Below the pieces are notes generated by a model that saw only the letters and a program-made list of their open reading frames with translations, searched no databases and was not told where the DNA came from. The translations under genes were made by a program, and so were the position numbers. From contig JACPFZ010000008.1 in assembly GCA_016182725.1 (NCBI GenBank), forward strand, positions 1 through 26,742: a stretch of 26,742 bases of DNA, in the 5' to 3' direction. The stretch comes from Candidatus Gottesmanbacteria bacterium (GTDB taxonomy: Bacteria > Patescibacteriota > Microgenomatia > UBA10105 > UBA927). Position 1 is the first letter of the stretch, and each line of letters begins with the position of its first letter. This document shows positions 1 to 7,211 of the stretch, one piece after another.

Positions 1-1182
1 ATACACTTCGACAACATCTATTATTACATTAAACCAACGGCAGCAAAGGTAGACTCCTGGTCCAAGTTACCCGCAGAAATCAAAGATACCTATGACAAAA
101 TCGGAATCCCAGAAGCGGAGAAAAAGTTTCTCTCGGGGGTTTCAAGTCAGTACGAATCAGAAGTCGTGTATAAGAGTATCCAAAGCATGCTTACAAAAAA
201 GGGCGTGGTTTTTCTTGATACGGATTCTGCTGTTAAAGAATATCCTGAGTTGGTCAAACAGTACTTCGGCACGATTGTCCCGCCGATGGACAATAAATTT
301 GCAAGCCTCAACAGTAGCGTGTGGTCCGGCGGATCATTTGTCTATGTGCCGAAAGGTGTTCGCGTAGAGCTTCCTTTGCAAGCGTATTTTCGCATCAATG
401 CCGCCAACATGGGGCAGTTTGAACGAACCCTCATTATTGCAGAAGAGGGCAGTTATGTGCATTACGTCGAAGGGTGTAGTGCTCCCGTGTATACCACGGA
501 CTCGCTCCATAGCGCGGTTGTTGAAATTATCGTCAAAAAAGGCGCGCGGGTGCGCTATACTACCGTGCAGAATTGGAGCAAAAATGTCTATAACCTGGTG
601 ACCAAACGCACGCGCGTGGAAGAAGAGGGGGTCATGGAATGGGTGGATGGCAATTTAGGTTCGAAGGCAACTATGAAGTATCCAAGCATTTATCTTGTTG
701 GTCGTAAAGCCCACGGCGAGGTGCTTTCTATTGCCTCTGCCGGACTTGGGCAACATCAAGATGCAGGCGGTAAGGCTATCCACCTTGCTCCCGAGACTAC
801 ATCACAAATTATTTCTAAATCCATTAGCCGTGGTGGAGGGCGAACCTCATACCGGGGACTAGTGCTGGTGCATCCCAATGCAAAGGGTGCAAGAAGTAAA
901 GTGGTCTGCGATGCGTTGCTTCTTGATGAAACATCACGTTCCGATACGTATCCGGATATGAAAATTTACGCGCAAGACGTGCAGATGGAACACGAGGCGA
1001 CCGTTTCAAAAATTGGCGACGAACAGCTTTTTTATCTTACTAGTCGTGGTATTTCCAAAGAACAGGCACAATCTATGATCGTCAACGGATTTATTGAACC
1101 TATTGTGAAAGAATTGCCGCTTGAATATGCCGTAGAAATGAACAGGCTTATCGAATTACAAATGCAAGGCTCAGTCGGCTAA
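1..1182 (+). CDS. sufB: SufB, Fe-S cluster scaffold subunit of SufBCD (5' truncated by window edge)
   Basis: SufB is the core scaffold of the SufBC2D complex on which nascent Fe-S clusters are built in the cytosol. The frame is open from base 1. The first visible residues (IHFDNIYYYIKPT, then YESEVVY) are typical SufB internal sequence, so the gene begins upstream; an apparent GTG start at 166 is internal. About 393 residues are visible of a usual ~470. The C-terminal half has a Cys in VVCDALL (codon at 907) and, 29 residues later, the Glu of MEHEATVSKI. This is the same spacing as E. coli C405/E434, which are known cluster-assembly residues. It ends in LQMQGSVG, a normal SufB terminus. It lies 4 nt before sufD in one operon; sufC is not in the window and is presumably upstream. 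The assignment is firm. Confidence 0.97.
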   Translation: MHFDNIYYYIKPTAAKVDSWSKLPAEIKDTYDKIGIPEAEKKFLSGVSSQYESEVVYKSIQSMLTKKGVVFLDTDSAVKEYPELVKQYFGTIVPPMDNKFASLNSSVWSGGSFVYVPKGVRVELPLQAYFRINAANMGQFERTLIIAEEGSYVHYVEGCSAPVYTTDSLHSAVVEIIVKKGARVRYTTVQNWSKNVYNLVTKRTRVEEEGVMEWVDGNLGSKATMKYPSIYLVGRKAHGEVLSIASAGLGQHQDAGGKAIHLAPETTSQIISKSISRGGGRTSYRGLVLVHPNAKGARSKVVCDALLLDETSRSDTYPDMKIYAQDVQMEHEATVSKIGDEQLFYLTSRGISKEQAQSMIVNGFIEPIVKELPLEYAVEMNRLIELQMQGSVG

Positions 1183-1186
1183 TCAT

Positions 1187-1810
1187 ATGAAAACAATTAC
1201 GAAAGATACCATGCTCGTGGAAAACGTTACGCGTGATGCGGTGTATGAATATCATATCCGTGACAACGCATGCCTTACATTGATTTTGACCATGATTGCG
1301 AGGAAAGGACAAATTGGGGTGCACGTGACGGTCCGATTGGCCGGAAAAGGTGCAAAGGCGACCATCGTTGGACTTATCGCAGGCACGGATGATTCTTCTA
1401 CTGCACTTCATACACTACAGCAGCATGAAGTGCCTGAGACAACGAGCAATTTATTGATAAAAGGAGTATGGAAGGACCGCGCAAAATTTTTGTATGACGG
1501 CGCAATTCGTGTAGAAAAAAATGCACAAAAAACCGATGCCTACCAACGGAATGAAAACTTGCTGCTTTCTCCCCAAGCTTTTGCTGAAAGCAAACCGTCA
1601 CTGGAAATTTTAGCCAACGACGTGCGTTGCACGCATGGCGCAACAGTTGCTAGCCTCGCCAAGGACGAGCTGTGGTATTTGGCTACCCGCGGTATCGCAC
1701 GTCCGGACAGTTCACGGCTCCTCGTTGCCGGTTTTTTGGAAAGCGCCTTAAAAAACGTTCCTGCTGCAAGGACAAGAGGTGTTGTTGGTCGCGTTCTGGC
1801 TGCTGTATAA
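1187..1810 (+). CDS. sufD: SufD-like protein, half-size (207 aa)
   Basis: This is the SufB/D-family partner that completes the SufBC2D scaffold and is thought to help iron entry. The 207 residues correspond only to the C-terminal half of classical SufD (E. coli SufD is 423 aa): a beta-helix-like core followed by DVRCTHGATV and LATRGI. H150 in CTHGAT matches E. coli SufD H360, one of the residues implicated in nascent cluster formation, and C148 is also kept. The N-terminal helical domain is missing. The ATG at 1187 lies in CATATG, 4 nt after the sufB stop, with no Shine-Dalgarno. The last codons contain a TATAAT that probably serves the next gene. The family call is firm; whether it is SufD or a generic SufB/D paralogue rests on operon position. 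Confidence 0.88.
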   Translation: MKTITKDTMLVENVTRDAVYEYHIRDNACLTLILTMIARKGQIGVHVTVRLAGKGAKATIVGLIAGTDDSSTALHTLQQHEVPETTSNLLIKGVWKDRAKFLYDGAIRVEKNAQKTDAYQRNENLLLSPQAFAESKPSLEILANDVRCTHGATVASLAKDELWYLATRGIARPDSSRLLVAGFLESALKNVPAARTRGVVGRVLAAV

Positions 1811-1811
1811 T
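1806..1811 (+). promoter_or_regulatory. -10 element (TATAAT) for the Rieske gene, predicts leaderless mRNA
   Basis: A perfect TATAAT overlaps the sufD stop codon. Only 6 nt separate it from the Rieske ATG at 1818, so transcription would start at or next to the A of ATG. No convincing -35 was identified. Treat as a predicted internal promoter. Confidence 0.5.
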
Positions 1812-1817
1812 GGGGCT

Positions 1818-2129
1818 ATGGCAGATTTTGTTGTCGCTGCAAAAATATCTGAAGTAACACCGGGGCACATGAAGACCGTGCTGGTCAACGGGAAACAAAT
1901 AGCATTGGCAAATATTGACGGAGAATTCTTTGCTATGGGTGATTCGTGTACGCATGCAGGATGTTCCTTGGGTGGTGAAGGGGTACTTGATGGAAACGTC
2001 GTAACCTGCGGTTGTCATGGTGGTCAATTTGACGTGACGACGGGGAAGCTCGTTCGTCCGCCGCCGGCAGAAGATGAGCCTTCGTATGAAGTGAAAACAG
2101 AAGGTGATACCATCTTGGTTCGTATATAA
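1818..2129 (+). CDS. Rieske-type [2Fe-2S] ferredoxin
   Basis: A small soluble Rieske protein of 103 residues. It has the two cluster-binding motifs: C-T-H-A-G-C in the first loop (CxH) and C-G-C-H-G-G-Q-F-D in the second (CxxH), followed by the usual GKLVRPPP segment. There is no signal or membrane segment, so it resembles NirD or dioxygenase ferredoxin subunits rather than bc1 Rieske proteins. The start at 1818 (MADFVVAAKI) is chosen over the upstream TTG in the same frame at 1779 because homology begins there and a TATAAT sits just upstream. It lies between sufD and sufS, so it is probably a SUF accessory electron carrier or a client; the exact partner is unknown. Confidence 0.93.
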   Translation: MADFVVAAKISEVTPGHMKTVLVNGKQIALANIDGEFFAMGDSCTHAGCSLGGEGVLDGNVVTCGCHGGQFDVTTGKLVRPPPAEDEPSYEVKTEGDTILVRI

Positions 2130-2130
2130 T
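2125..2130 (+). promoter_or_regulatory. -10 element (TATAAT) before sufS
   Basis: A perfect TATAAT overlaps the Rieske stop codon and ends 18 nt before the sufS ATG, predicting a leader of about 11 nt. It may boost sufS-sufU expression within the SUF operon. No clear -35 was seen. Confidence 0.4.
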
Positions 2131-2148
2131 ACTTTCTGTCCCATTCAT

Positions 2149-3378
2149 ATGTTTGACGCCCGTACGGTACGAAGAGATTTTCCTATTTTGCAAAAACCCA
2201 TTAACGGCAAGCCGCTTATTTATCTGGATTCTGCGGCAACCTCTCTTAAGCCACGGCCGGTACTTGATGCCATAAATGACTACTACACTCGCTACACGGC
2301 AAATATTAACCGCGGTATTTATAAAATTTCTGAAGAAGCAACCGAGCGGTATGAACAGGCCAGAAAAAAAGTTGCCGCGTTTATTCACGCAAAAGATGCA
2401 AGAGAAATTGTATTCACCCGTAATGCTACGGAATCTCTAAACCTCGTCTATTATAGTTGGGCAAAAGAACAACTTTCTCACGGCGATGAAGTAGTGGGTA
2501 CAATTATGGAACATCATTCAAATTTTGTTCCCTGGCAGCAGCTTTCAAAAGAACGCGGTGTTGCATTTCGAATCTGGAACGTAGACAAGCGGGGACTCCT
2601 CGATTCGCATGATTTGGATAAATATATTACTCGAAAAACAAAATTACTCACTTTTACTGCAGTATCCAATGTTCTAGGGACCATTAATCCTATTAAAAAT
2701 ATTGTAAAAAAAGTAAAACGAGTACATCCTTCCTGCATTATTCTCATTGACGCGGCGCAGATGGTTCCCCATATGCCCATGAATGTACAGGATTGGGGAG
2801 CGGATGTAGTGGTATTTTCCGGACACAAAATGCTCGGGCCGACCGGCATCGGGGTACTCTGGGCAAAGTTGGATATTCTGGGAAATATGCCGCCGTATCA
2901 ATATGGCGGCGACATGATTAAAGAAGTGCATGTGCACGAGACCGTTTTTAACGACGTGCCGCATAAATTTGAAGCAGGGACACCCGATATTGCCGGCGCC
3001 ATCGGACTGGGCGCGGCGGTTGATTACTTATCGCGTCTTGGAATGGAACAAGTGAGAAATCACGAAAAAGAAATGACGAAATATGCATTCAATGCTCTTT
3101 CATCTATAAAAGGGCTTAGTATCATTGGACCGAAAGATGAAAAAAAACGCGGTGGAGTCATCGCATTTACCATGAAGGGCATTCATCCGCATGATATCGC
3201 GCAGGTTTTAGATGAAGACAATGTGTGTATCCGCGTGGGATTTCACTGCGCCCAACCGCTTCACGAGTTTTTTAATATCGGGCCAACGGCGCGCGCATCA
3301 TTCTATATTTACACGACCAAAGAGGACATTGATAGCCTCACCTCCAGTTTAACCAAGGTTAAAAAAATGTTTGCATGA
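2149..3378 (+). CDS. sufS: Cysteine desulfurase SufS
   Basis: A PLP-dependent class V aminotransferase-fold enzyme that removes sulfur from L-cysteine as an enzyme persulfide and passes it to SufU or SufBCD. It has 409 residues, the normal length for SufS. The PLP lysine is K227 in SGHKMLGPTGIGVLW. The persulfide cysteine is C367 in RVGFHCAQPL, the SufS-type (group II) active site with a short loop. The ATG at 2149 lies in CATATG and gives MFDARTVRRDFPIL, the expected N-terminus; the longer frame from 2104 overlaps the Rieske gene and was rejected. It is followed after 3 nt by sufU, its expected sulfur-acceptor partner. Confidence 0.97.
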   Translation: MFDARTVRRDFPILQKPINGKPLIYLDSAATSLKPRPVLDAINDYYTRYTANINRGIYKISEEATERYEQARKKVAAFIHAKDAREIVFTRNATESLNLVYYSWAKEQLSHGDEVVGTIMEHHSNFVPWQQLSKERGVAFRIWNVDKRGLLDSHDLDKYITRKTKLLTFTAVSNVLGTINPIKNIVKKVKRVHPSCIILIDAAQMVPHMPMNVQDWGADVVVFSGHKMLGPTGIGVLWAKLDILGNMPPYQYGGDMIKEVHVHETVFNDVPHKFEAGTPDIAGAIGLGAAVDYLSRLGMEQVRNHEKEMTKYAFNALSSIKGLSIIGPKDEKKRGGVIAFTMKGIHPHDIAQVLDEDNVCIRVGFHCAQPLHEFFNIGPTARASFYIYTTKEDIDSLTSSLTKVKKMFA

Positions 3379-3381
3379 CAT

Positions 3382-3741
3382 ATGGACATGTATCGGGAAA
3401 TTATCCTCGACCATTACAAACATCCGCGAAACTTTGGGACACTGGCAAAACCCGATGCATCAGCGCAAGAATACAATGCGACGTGTGGTGATCGGATTCG
3501 GATGGAAGTAAGGATTTCAAAAGGGAACATTAAAGACATTAAATTTTCTGGTGTTGGATGCGCCATCAGTCAGGCAAGTGCCTCCATGCTTACAGAAAAA
3601 GTAAAACGTATGGATACGAACGCCGTAATGAAATTGGCAACTGAGGACATGCTTGCTCTGTTGGAAACTACCCTGACGCCGTCACGTATTAAATGTGCAG
3701 TGTTGCCTTTAGAGGTACTTCAGAAAGCACTCAAAACGTAG
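3382..3741 (+). CDS. sufU: SufU-like sulfur acceptor / Fe-S scaffold protein (short form)
   Basis: An IscU/SufU-fold protein that accepts persulfide sulfur from SufS, normally through a Zn site. The 119 residues contain the expected ligands C35 and D37 (NATCGD), C60 (GVGCAISQASASMLTE) and C105 (SRIKCAVLPLEVL). The stretch between C60 and C105 is 45 residues. B. subtilis SufU has 62 (C66-C128) and IscU about 43, so the SufU-specific insertion is absent. Yet the residue before the last Cys is Lys rather than the IscU His, and the gene follows sufS without iscA, hscA or hscB. It is therefore best read as a compact SufU. The start ATG at 3382 is in CATATG; an in-frame ATG two codons later is an alternative. 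Confidence 0.9.
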   Translation: MDMYREIILDHYKHPRNFGTLAKPDASAQEYNATCGDRIRMEVRISKGNIKDIKFSGVGCAISQASASMLTEKVKRMDTNAVMKLATEDMLALLETTLTPSRIKCAVLPLEVLQKALKT

Positions 3742-3757
3742 AAAGATATGTGTTTCA

Positions 3758-3766
3758 TGATAAAAT
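3758..3766 (+). promoter_or_regulatory. Extended -10 (TGATAAAAT) for the inositol-monophosphatase-family gene
   Basis: TG-A-TAAAAT is an extended -10 ending 9 nt before the ATG at 3776. It predicts a start site 0-3 nt from the codon, so a leaderless or near-leaderless transcript. It lies in the 34-nt gap after sufU. Confidence 0.5.
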
Positions 3767-3775
3767 AAGCTTCTT

Positions 3776-4612
3776 ATGAAGGAAAAAACAAAGAAAGAAA
3801 CGACTCCCGTGAATTTAACGGAAGTCAGAGAGTTTGCAGTAAATCTCCTTCCGCAAGCTGGCAAAATACTTCGCACATATTATTCTTCTGGCGATTTCAC
3901 CTCATTTTCAAAAGGTGGAGTAGATTTTGCCACACAAGCAGATGTAGAGGTCGATGAGTTTTTACATACAGAAATTGCAAAAAAATTCCCTCATTTCCAA
4001 TTTTTAACTGAAGAAACAGCTCCAGAGGATTATATATCATTAAGCACTGTGAGCAATTTAGTCATTATTGATCCACTAGATGGAACAACGAATTTTTCAA
4101 GAAGAAACCCTAATTTTGCTATTTCTTTTGCCCTTGCGGAAAAAGGATCTCCAAGAGTAGGGGTTGTCTATGTTCCGATGACCAGTCAAATTTACTGGGC
4201 ACAAGAAGATAGAGGAGGAGCATATCTTAATGATCAACAAATTCATGTGTCCAATACAAGTGACTTGAAAAAAGTTGTTTTGGCATGTGATTGGGGTTGG
4301 GATTTAACAAAAAGAATGAATGTGCATCGTTGGCTGGGAAATGTTTTGCCACACGTGCGAGCAGTGAAGTCCATGGGGAGTGCGGTAGCTGATTTAGCAA
4401 GTCTGGCAGCAGGAAATATAGATGTGTATATGCACGCCGGTCTAAAGCCATGGGATGTAGCGGCATCTTCGTTGTTTATACAAAAAGCAGGGGGCATGGT
4501 GACTTCACCAGATAGAGGTCCCTGGGATATTTTTAATCCCGATATGATTGCTTCCAATGGTATTTTGCACGATAGAATATTAAGTTTGATAAATGGTGGT
4601 GAAAAACAATAA
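3776..4612 (+). CDS. Inositol-monophosphatase-family phosphatase
   Basis: A 278-residue Mg2+-dependent, Li+-sensitive phosphatase of the IMPase/CysQ/FBPase superfamily. Metal ligands are visible: E79-E80 in LTEETAP, D99-P-L-D102-G-T-T-N, and D227 in KPWDVAAS. The GGAYLNDQQIHVS strand-turn between them is typical of IMPases. The substrate cannot be read from sequence: inositol-1-phosphate, PAP (CysQ) or sugar bisphosphates are all possible, and CysQ could fit beside a sulfur-metabolism operon. It forms a two-gene unit with the 2H phosphoesterase 3 nt downstream. Both genes are visibly more AT-rich in codon use than the suf and kor neighbours, which may mean separate acquisition. Confidence 0.93.
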   Translation: MKEKTKKETTPVNLTEVREFAVNLLPQAGKILRTYYSSGDFTSFSKGGVDFATQADVEVDEFLHTEIAKKFPHFQFLTEETAPEDYISLSTVSNLVIIDPLDGTTNFSRRNPNFAISFALAEKGSPRVGVVYVPMTSQIYWAQEDRGGAYLNDQQIHVSNTSDLKKVVLACDWGWDLTKRMNVHRWLGNVLPHVRAVKSMGSAVADLASLAAGNIDVYMHAGLKPWDVAASSLFIQKAGGMVTSPDRGPWDIFNPDMIASNGILHDRILSLINGGEKQ

Positions 4613-4615
4613 CCT

Positions 4616-5128
4616 ATGCTGGCAAAAGGATATTCATTTTGGCTCATGCCAACAGGCGAAGTATATAATAAGTTTTCAAGTCTTATAGAAAAACTGGCAG
4701 AAAAATATTCTATTCCTCTATTCGAGCCCCATATAACATTATTAGGTGAAATTCAACAACCAGAAGATGAAATCATTCAAAAAGCTCAACTGTTGATAAC
4801 AGAACAAAAGCCATTTCCTATTACATTAAGAATGATTGATTATCAAGATTTCTACTTTAGAGCGCTTTTTGTAAAAGCAGACATTCCAAAATCGCTACGA
4901 GTACTACATAATCGTGCTAAGGAGATTTTTGAAATGCAATATATTCCTGACTATATGGCTCATCTAAGCCTTTTATATGGTACTTTTCCTCAAGAAGTTA
5001 AAGAAAAAATCATTGAGAAAATTGGAAAAGATCAAACAACTGAACTTACTATTAACGGTATAGATTTATTCAAAACAACGGGAGAAGTAAACACCTGGTA
5101 TCGTATAAGGAAATTTCCTTTCTTATAA
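4616..5128 (+). CDS. 2H phosphoesterase / 2'-5' RNA ligase-like or cyclic phosphodiesterase protein
   Basis: A 170-residue member of the two-histidine (2H) phosphoesterase superfamily, which hydrolyses 2',3'-cyclic or 2'-5' phosphodiester bonds in RNA or ADP-ribose 1'',2''-cyclic phosphate. Both catalytic motifs are visible: H39-I-T41 in FEPHITLLG and H116-L-S118 in MAHLSLLYG. The first context resembles the CPDase (Cpd1-like) branch, while the overall length suits either CPDase or ThpR/LigT. It begins 3 nt after the phosphatase stop and is presumably co-transcribed with it, so the pair could process a bisphosphorylated or cyclic nucleotide by-product. That link is inference. Confidence 0.85.
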   Translation: MLAKGYSFWLMPTGEVYNKFSSLIEKLAEKYSIPLFEPHITLLGEIQQPEDEIIQKAQLLITEQKPFPITLRMIDYQDFYFRALFVKADIPKSLRVLHNRAKEIFEMQYIPDYMAHLSLLYGTFPQEVKEKIIEKIGKDQTTELTINGIDLFKTTGEVNTWYRIRKFPFL

Positions 5129-5132
5129 TTTC

Positions 5133-5141
5133 TGATACAAT
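5133..5141 (+). promoter_or_regulatory. Extended -10 (TGATACAAT) for the ferredoxin gene
   Basis: TG-A-TACAAT ends 6 nt before the ATG at 5148, so the predicted start site coincides with the start codon. The same 9-mer recurs at 10723-10731 before the restriction endonuclease gene. Confidence 0.55.
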
Positions 5142-5147
5142 GTTTTT

Positions 5148-5402
5148 ATGGATTCCAACGATCCAAAAGTTGTCAGAAAAATCAGGAAATACACGATGCG
5201 CATTGATCGCAATCTTTGTATTGGAGCTGCTACGTGTGTAGCAATAGCTCCCAAAGCATGGGCACTGGATAACGAAGCAAAAGCTATTATTTTGGATACG
5301 TGTGATCAGGAGACGGACGAGATGCTTTTGGAGGCAGCAAAGGGATGTCCAGTGATGGCCATCTTTATCACTGACGAAACCGGCAAACAAATCTTCCCCT
5401 GA
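5148..5402 (+). CDS. Three-cysteine ferredoxin, probably [3Fe-4S]
   Basis: An 84-residue single-cluster ferredoxin. The cluster motif is C24-I-G-A27-A-T-C30 with the last ligand C67 before Pro (GCPVMAI). The second position of the usual CxxCxxC is Ala, leaving three cysteine ligands. This is the pattern of the [3Fe-4S] ferredoxins known from actinobacterial P450 systems; Pyrococcus ferredoxin has Asp there. An extra Cys, C52, is present but not in a ligand position. The gene sits 53 nt before the 2-oxoacid:ferredoxin oxidoreductase, so it is the likely electron acceptor of that enzyme. A start at M17 is possible, but the -10 placement supports 5148. Confidence 0.92.
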   Translation: MDSNDPKVVRKIRKYTMRIDRNLCIGAATCVAIAPKAWALDNEAKAIILDTCDQETDEMLLEAAKGCPVMAIFITDETGKQIFP

Positions 5403-5438
5403 TATTTCGCATGAATTTTTCTGTCAAAGTTTCCAATA

Positions 5439-5447
5439 TGGTAGACT
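5439..5447 (+). promoter_or_regulatory. Putative extended -10 (TGGTAGACT) for korA
   Basis: TG-G-TAGACT ends 8 nt before the ATG at 5456, the same geometry as the other start-proximal promoters in the window. The hexamer is weaker (4 of 6 to consensus). Confidence 0.35.
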
Positions 5448-5455
5448 AATAGAGT

Positions 5456-7195
5456 ATGCAGAGCGTGACGTGGAAAATGGGTGGGGAAGCGGGATATGGC
5501 ATCATGTCTTCGGGCACGATGCTCTGCCGCACGTTTTCCCGTTTGGGATATCACGTTTTGGCTACCAACGAATATCCTTCTCTTATCCGTGGCGGACATA
5601 ACCTCATCACTGTACGCATTGCGACGCAAGAATTTGCATCACTCAATAAAGATGTCCACATCCTGGTTGCTCTCAATAAAGAAACCGTTGATCTGCATAA
5701 AGAAGAACTTACCAAAGGAGCGATCCTCCTTTTTGATCCCAAGGATCATACATGGCAAGCGACAGATTTTTCTAAAGAAATGCAGCTTGTGGCTGTACCA
5801 CTTGCAGATATTGTCAGTGAGCACAAAGGCGATCCGGTAATGCGCAACACCGTCGCACTCGGTGCCACGGTTGCACTTTTAGGGACCGATTTTAGTGCGA
5901 TTGAATCGGTTATTCGCGATCAATTCAAACGTAAAGGGCAAGAGGTGATCGATAACAATATCGCTATTGCCAAAGCTGGCTATGACCACATAAAAACGAA
6001 CTTTACCAATCAATCGTCGATGTTTTTATCAAAAGGAGAAAAGAAAGAACCATTTTTAGTTATTAATGGTAGTGAGGCAGTGGGAGTTGGGGCCGTGCGG
6101 GCGGGACTAAAATTTGCCGCAATTTACCCTATGACGCCCATCAATTCCGTCATTACCTTTTTGGCTGACCATGCTAAAGAGTTACAGCTCGTTTACAAGC
6201 AGCCGGAAGATGAAATTGCGGGTATTAATATGGCAATCGGGGCCTCTATAGGGGGCGTTCGAAGCATGGTGGCTACCTCTGGCGGAGGATTTGCCCTGAT
6301 GGTCGAAGGACTTTCGCTTGCGGGCATATTGGAGGTGCCACTGGTTATTGATCTAGGCATGCGGCCGGGGCCGGCAACAGGCATGCCGACATGGACAGGA
6401 CAAGGAGAGTTGCAATTTGCCATTCATGCAGGCCACGGCGAATTTCCTCGGATTATTTTAGCGCCAGGGGATATTCAAGAAGCATACAGCTTGACGGTTG
6501 ATGCATTCAATTTAGCCGATCGCTATCAGGTGCCGGTGTTTATTTTGACTGATAAATATCTCAATGAAAGTCAGTGGTGCGCGCCCAAATCGCATTTTCA
6601 AAAAGATGTAGCTACTAATCGGGGAAAACTGGTGAAGGAAGAGGAACTGGCGACGGATGGATCATTTGGGCGGTATAGTTTGGAAACCGATGATGGAGTT
6701 TCGAGTCGGAGCTTGCCGGGTATGAAGAATGGGTTCTACATTGCAAACTCTTACGAGCATGACGAACAGGGATATACCACGGAACTTGCTGATCTGGCAG
6801 CTGCGATGGCCCAAAAGCGCTTGAGTAAACTCGTTGCCATCCAAAAAGTGGGAGGAGCGCCCACCGTGTACGGCGAGCGCGATAGTGAGATTACTTTTGT
6901 TGCGTGGGGGTCGACCAAAGGGCCGATTCTTGAAGCAATGAAGCTTTTGGGTAGCAAAGGAAAAAAGAGTAAACTCATTCACTTCACCTGGCTTTTCCCG
7001 TTTCCTACGGAGGAAGTCACAAAACTCTTATCACCAGTCACTCGACTTGTTGACGTGGAACTCAATACCACCGCGCAACTTGCTTTTCTTATTCGTGAAC
7101 ATACCGGCATTAGTATTACGGAGAAAATTTTGCAATGTAATGGGAGGATGTTGTATCCGGAGGAGATCGTAGAAAGGATTTCAAAAGTCACCTAA
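5456..7195 (+). CDS. korA: 2-oxoacid:ferredoxin oxidoreductase, fused gamma-alpha subunit
   Basis: The large subunit of a thiamine-diphosphate-dependent 2-oxoacid:ferredoxin oxidoreductase (EC 1.2.7.-), which decarboxylates a 2-oxoacid to acyl-CoA and reduces ferredoxin. The 579 residues have the two-subunit (KorAB/Sulfolobus-type) layout. Residues ~1-190 are the gamma (CoA-binding) domain (MGGEAGYGI, YPSLIRGGHN). From ~205 comes the alpha domain with Y224-P-M-T-P228, the motif that conditions substrate choice and CoA binding, followed by MRPGPATGMPT. The C-terminal transketolase-like domain ends at about 579. The beta subunit follows after 16 nt. The substrate (pyruvate, 2-oxoglutarate or branched-chain acids) cannot be settled from sequence alone. 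The symbol is by family similarity. Confidence 0.93.
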   Translation: MQSVTWKMGGEAGYGIMSSGTMLCRTFSRLGYHVLATNEYPSLIRGGHNLITVRIATQEFASLNKDVHILVALNKETVDLHKEELTKGAILLFDPKDHTWQATDFSKEMQLVAVPLADIVSEHKGDPVMRNTVALGATVALLGTDFSAIESVIRDQFKRKGQEVIDNNIAIAKAGYDHIKTNFTNQSSMFLSKGEKKEPFLVINGSEAVGVGAVRAGLKFAAIYPMTPINSVITFLADHAKELQLVYKQPEDEIAGINMAIGASIGGVRSMVATSGGGFALMVEGLSLAGILEVPLVIDLGMRPGPATGMPTWTGQGELQFAIHAGHGEFPRIILAPGDIQEAYSLTVDAFNLADRYQVPVFILTDKYLNESQWCAPKSHFQKDVATNRGKLVKEEELATDGSFGRYSLETDDGVSSRSLPGMKNGFYIANSYEHDEQGYTTELADLAAAMAQKRLSKLVAIQKVGGAPTVYGERDSEITFVAWGSTKGPILEAMKLLGSKGKKSKLIHFTWLFPFPTEEVTKLLSPVTRLVDVELNTTAQLAFLIREHTGISITEKILQCNGRMLYPEEIVERISKVT

Positions 7196-7202
7196 GTGAC
7201 TT
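7185..7202 (+). promoter_or_regulatory. Hairpin in the korA-korB junction
   Basis: A perfect 7-bp stem, AAGTCAC/GTGACTT, with the 4-nt loop CTAA. It covers the korA stop codon and ends 9 nt before the korB ATG. There is no T-run, so it is not an intrinsic terminator. It could influence korB translation or mRNA processing. Confidence 0.45.
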
Positions 7203-7211
7203 AAGTAACGT

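Noticed and set aside
166..1182. GTG at 166 as the start of sufB
   Set aside because: The frame is open to base 1 and encodes conserved SufB sequence upstream, so the gene is simply cut by the window edge.
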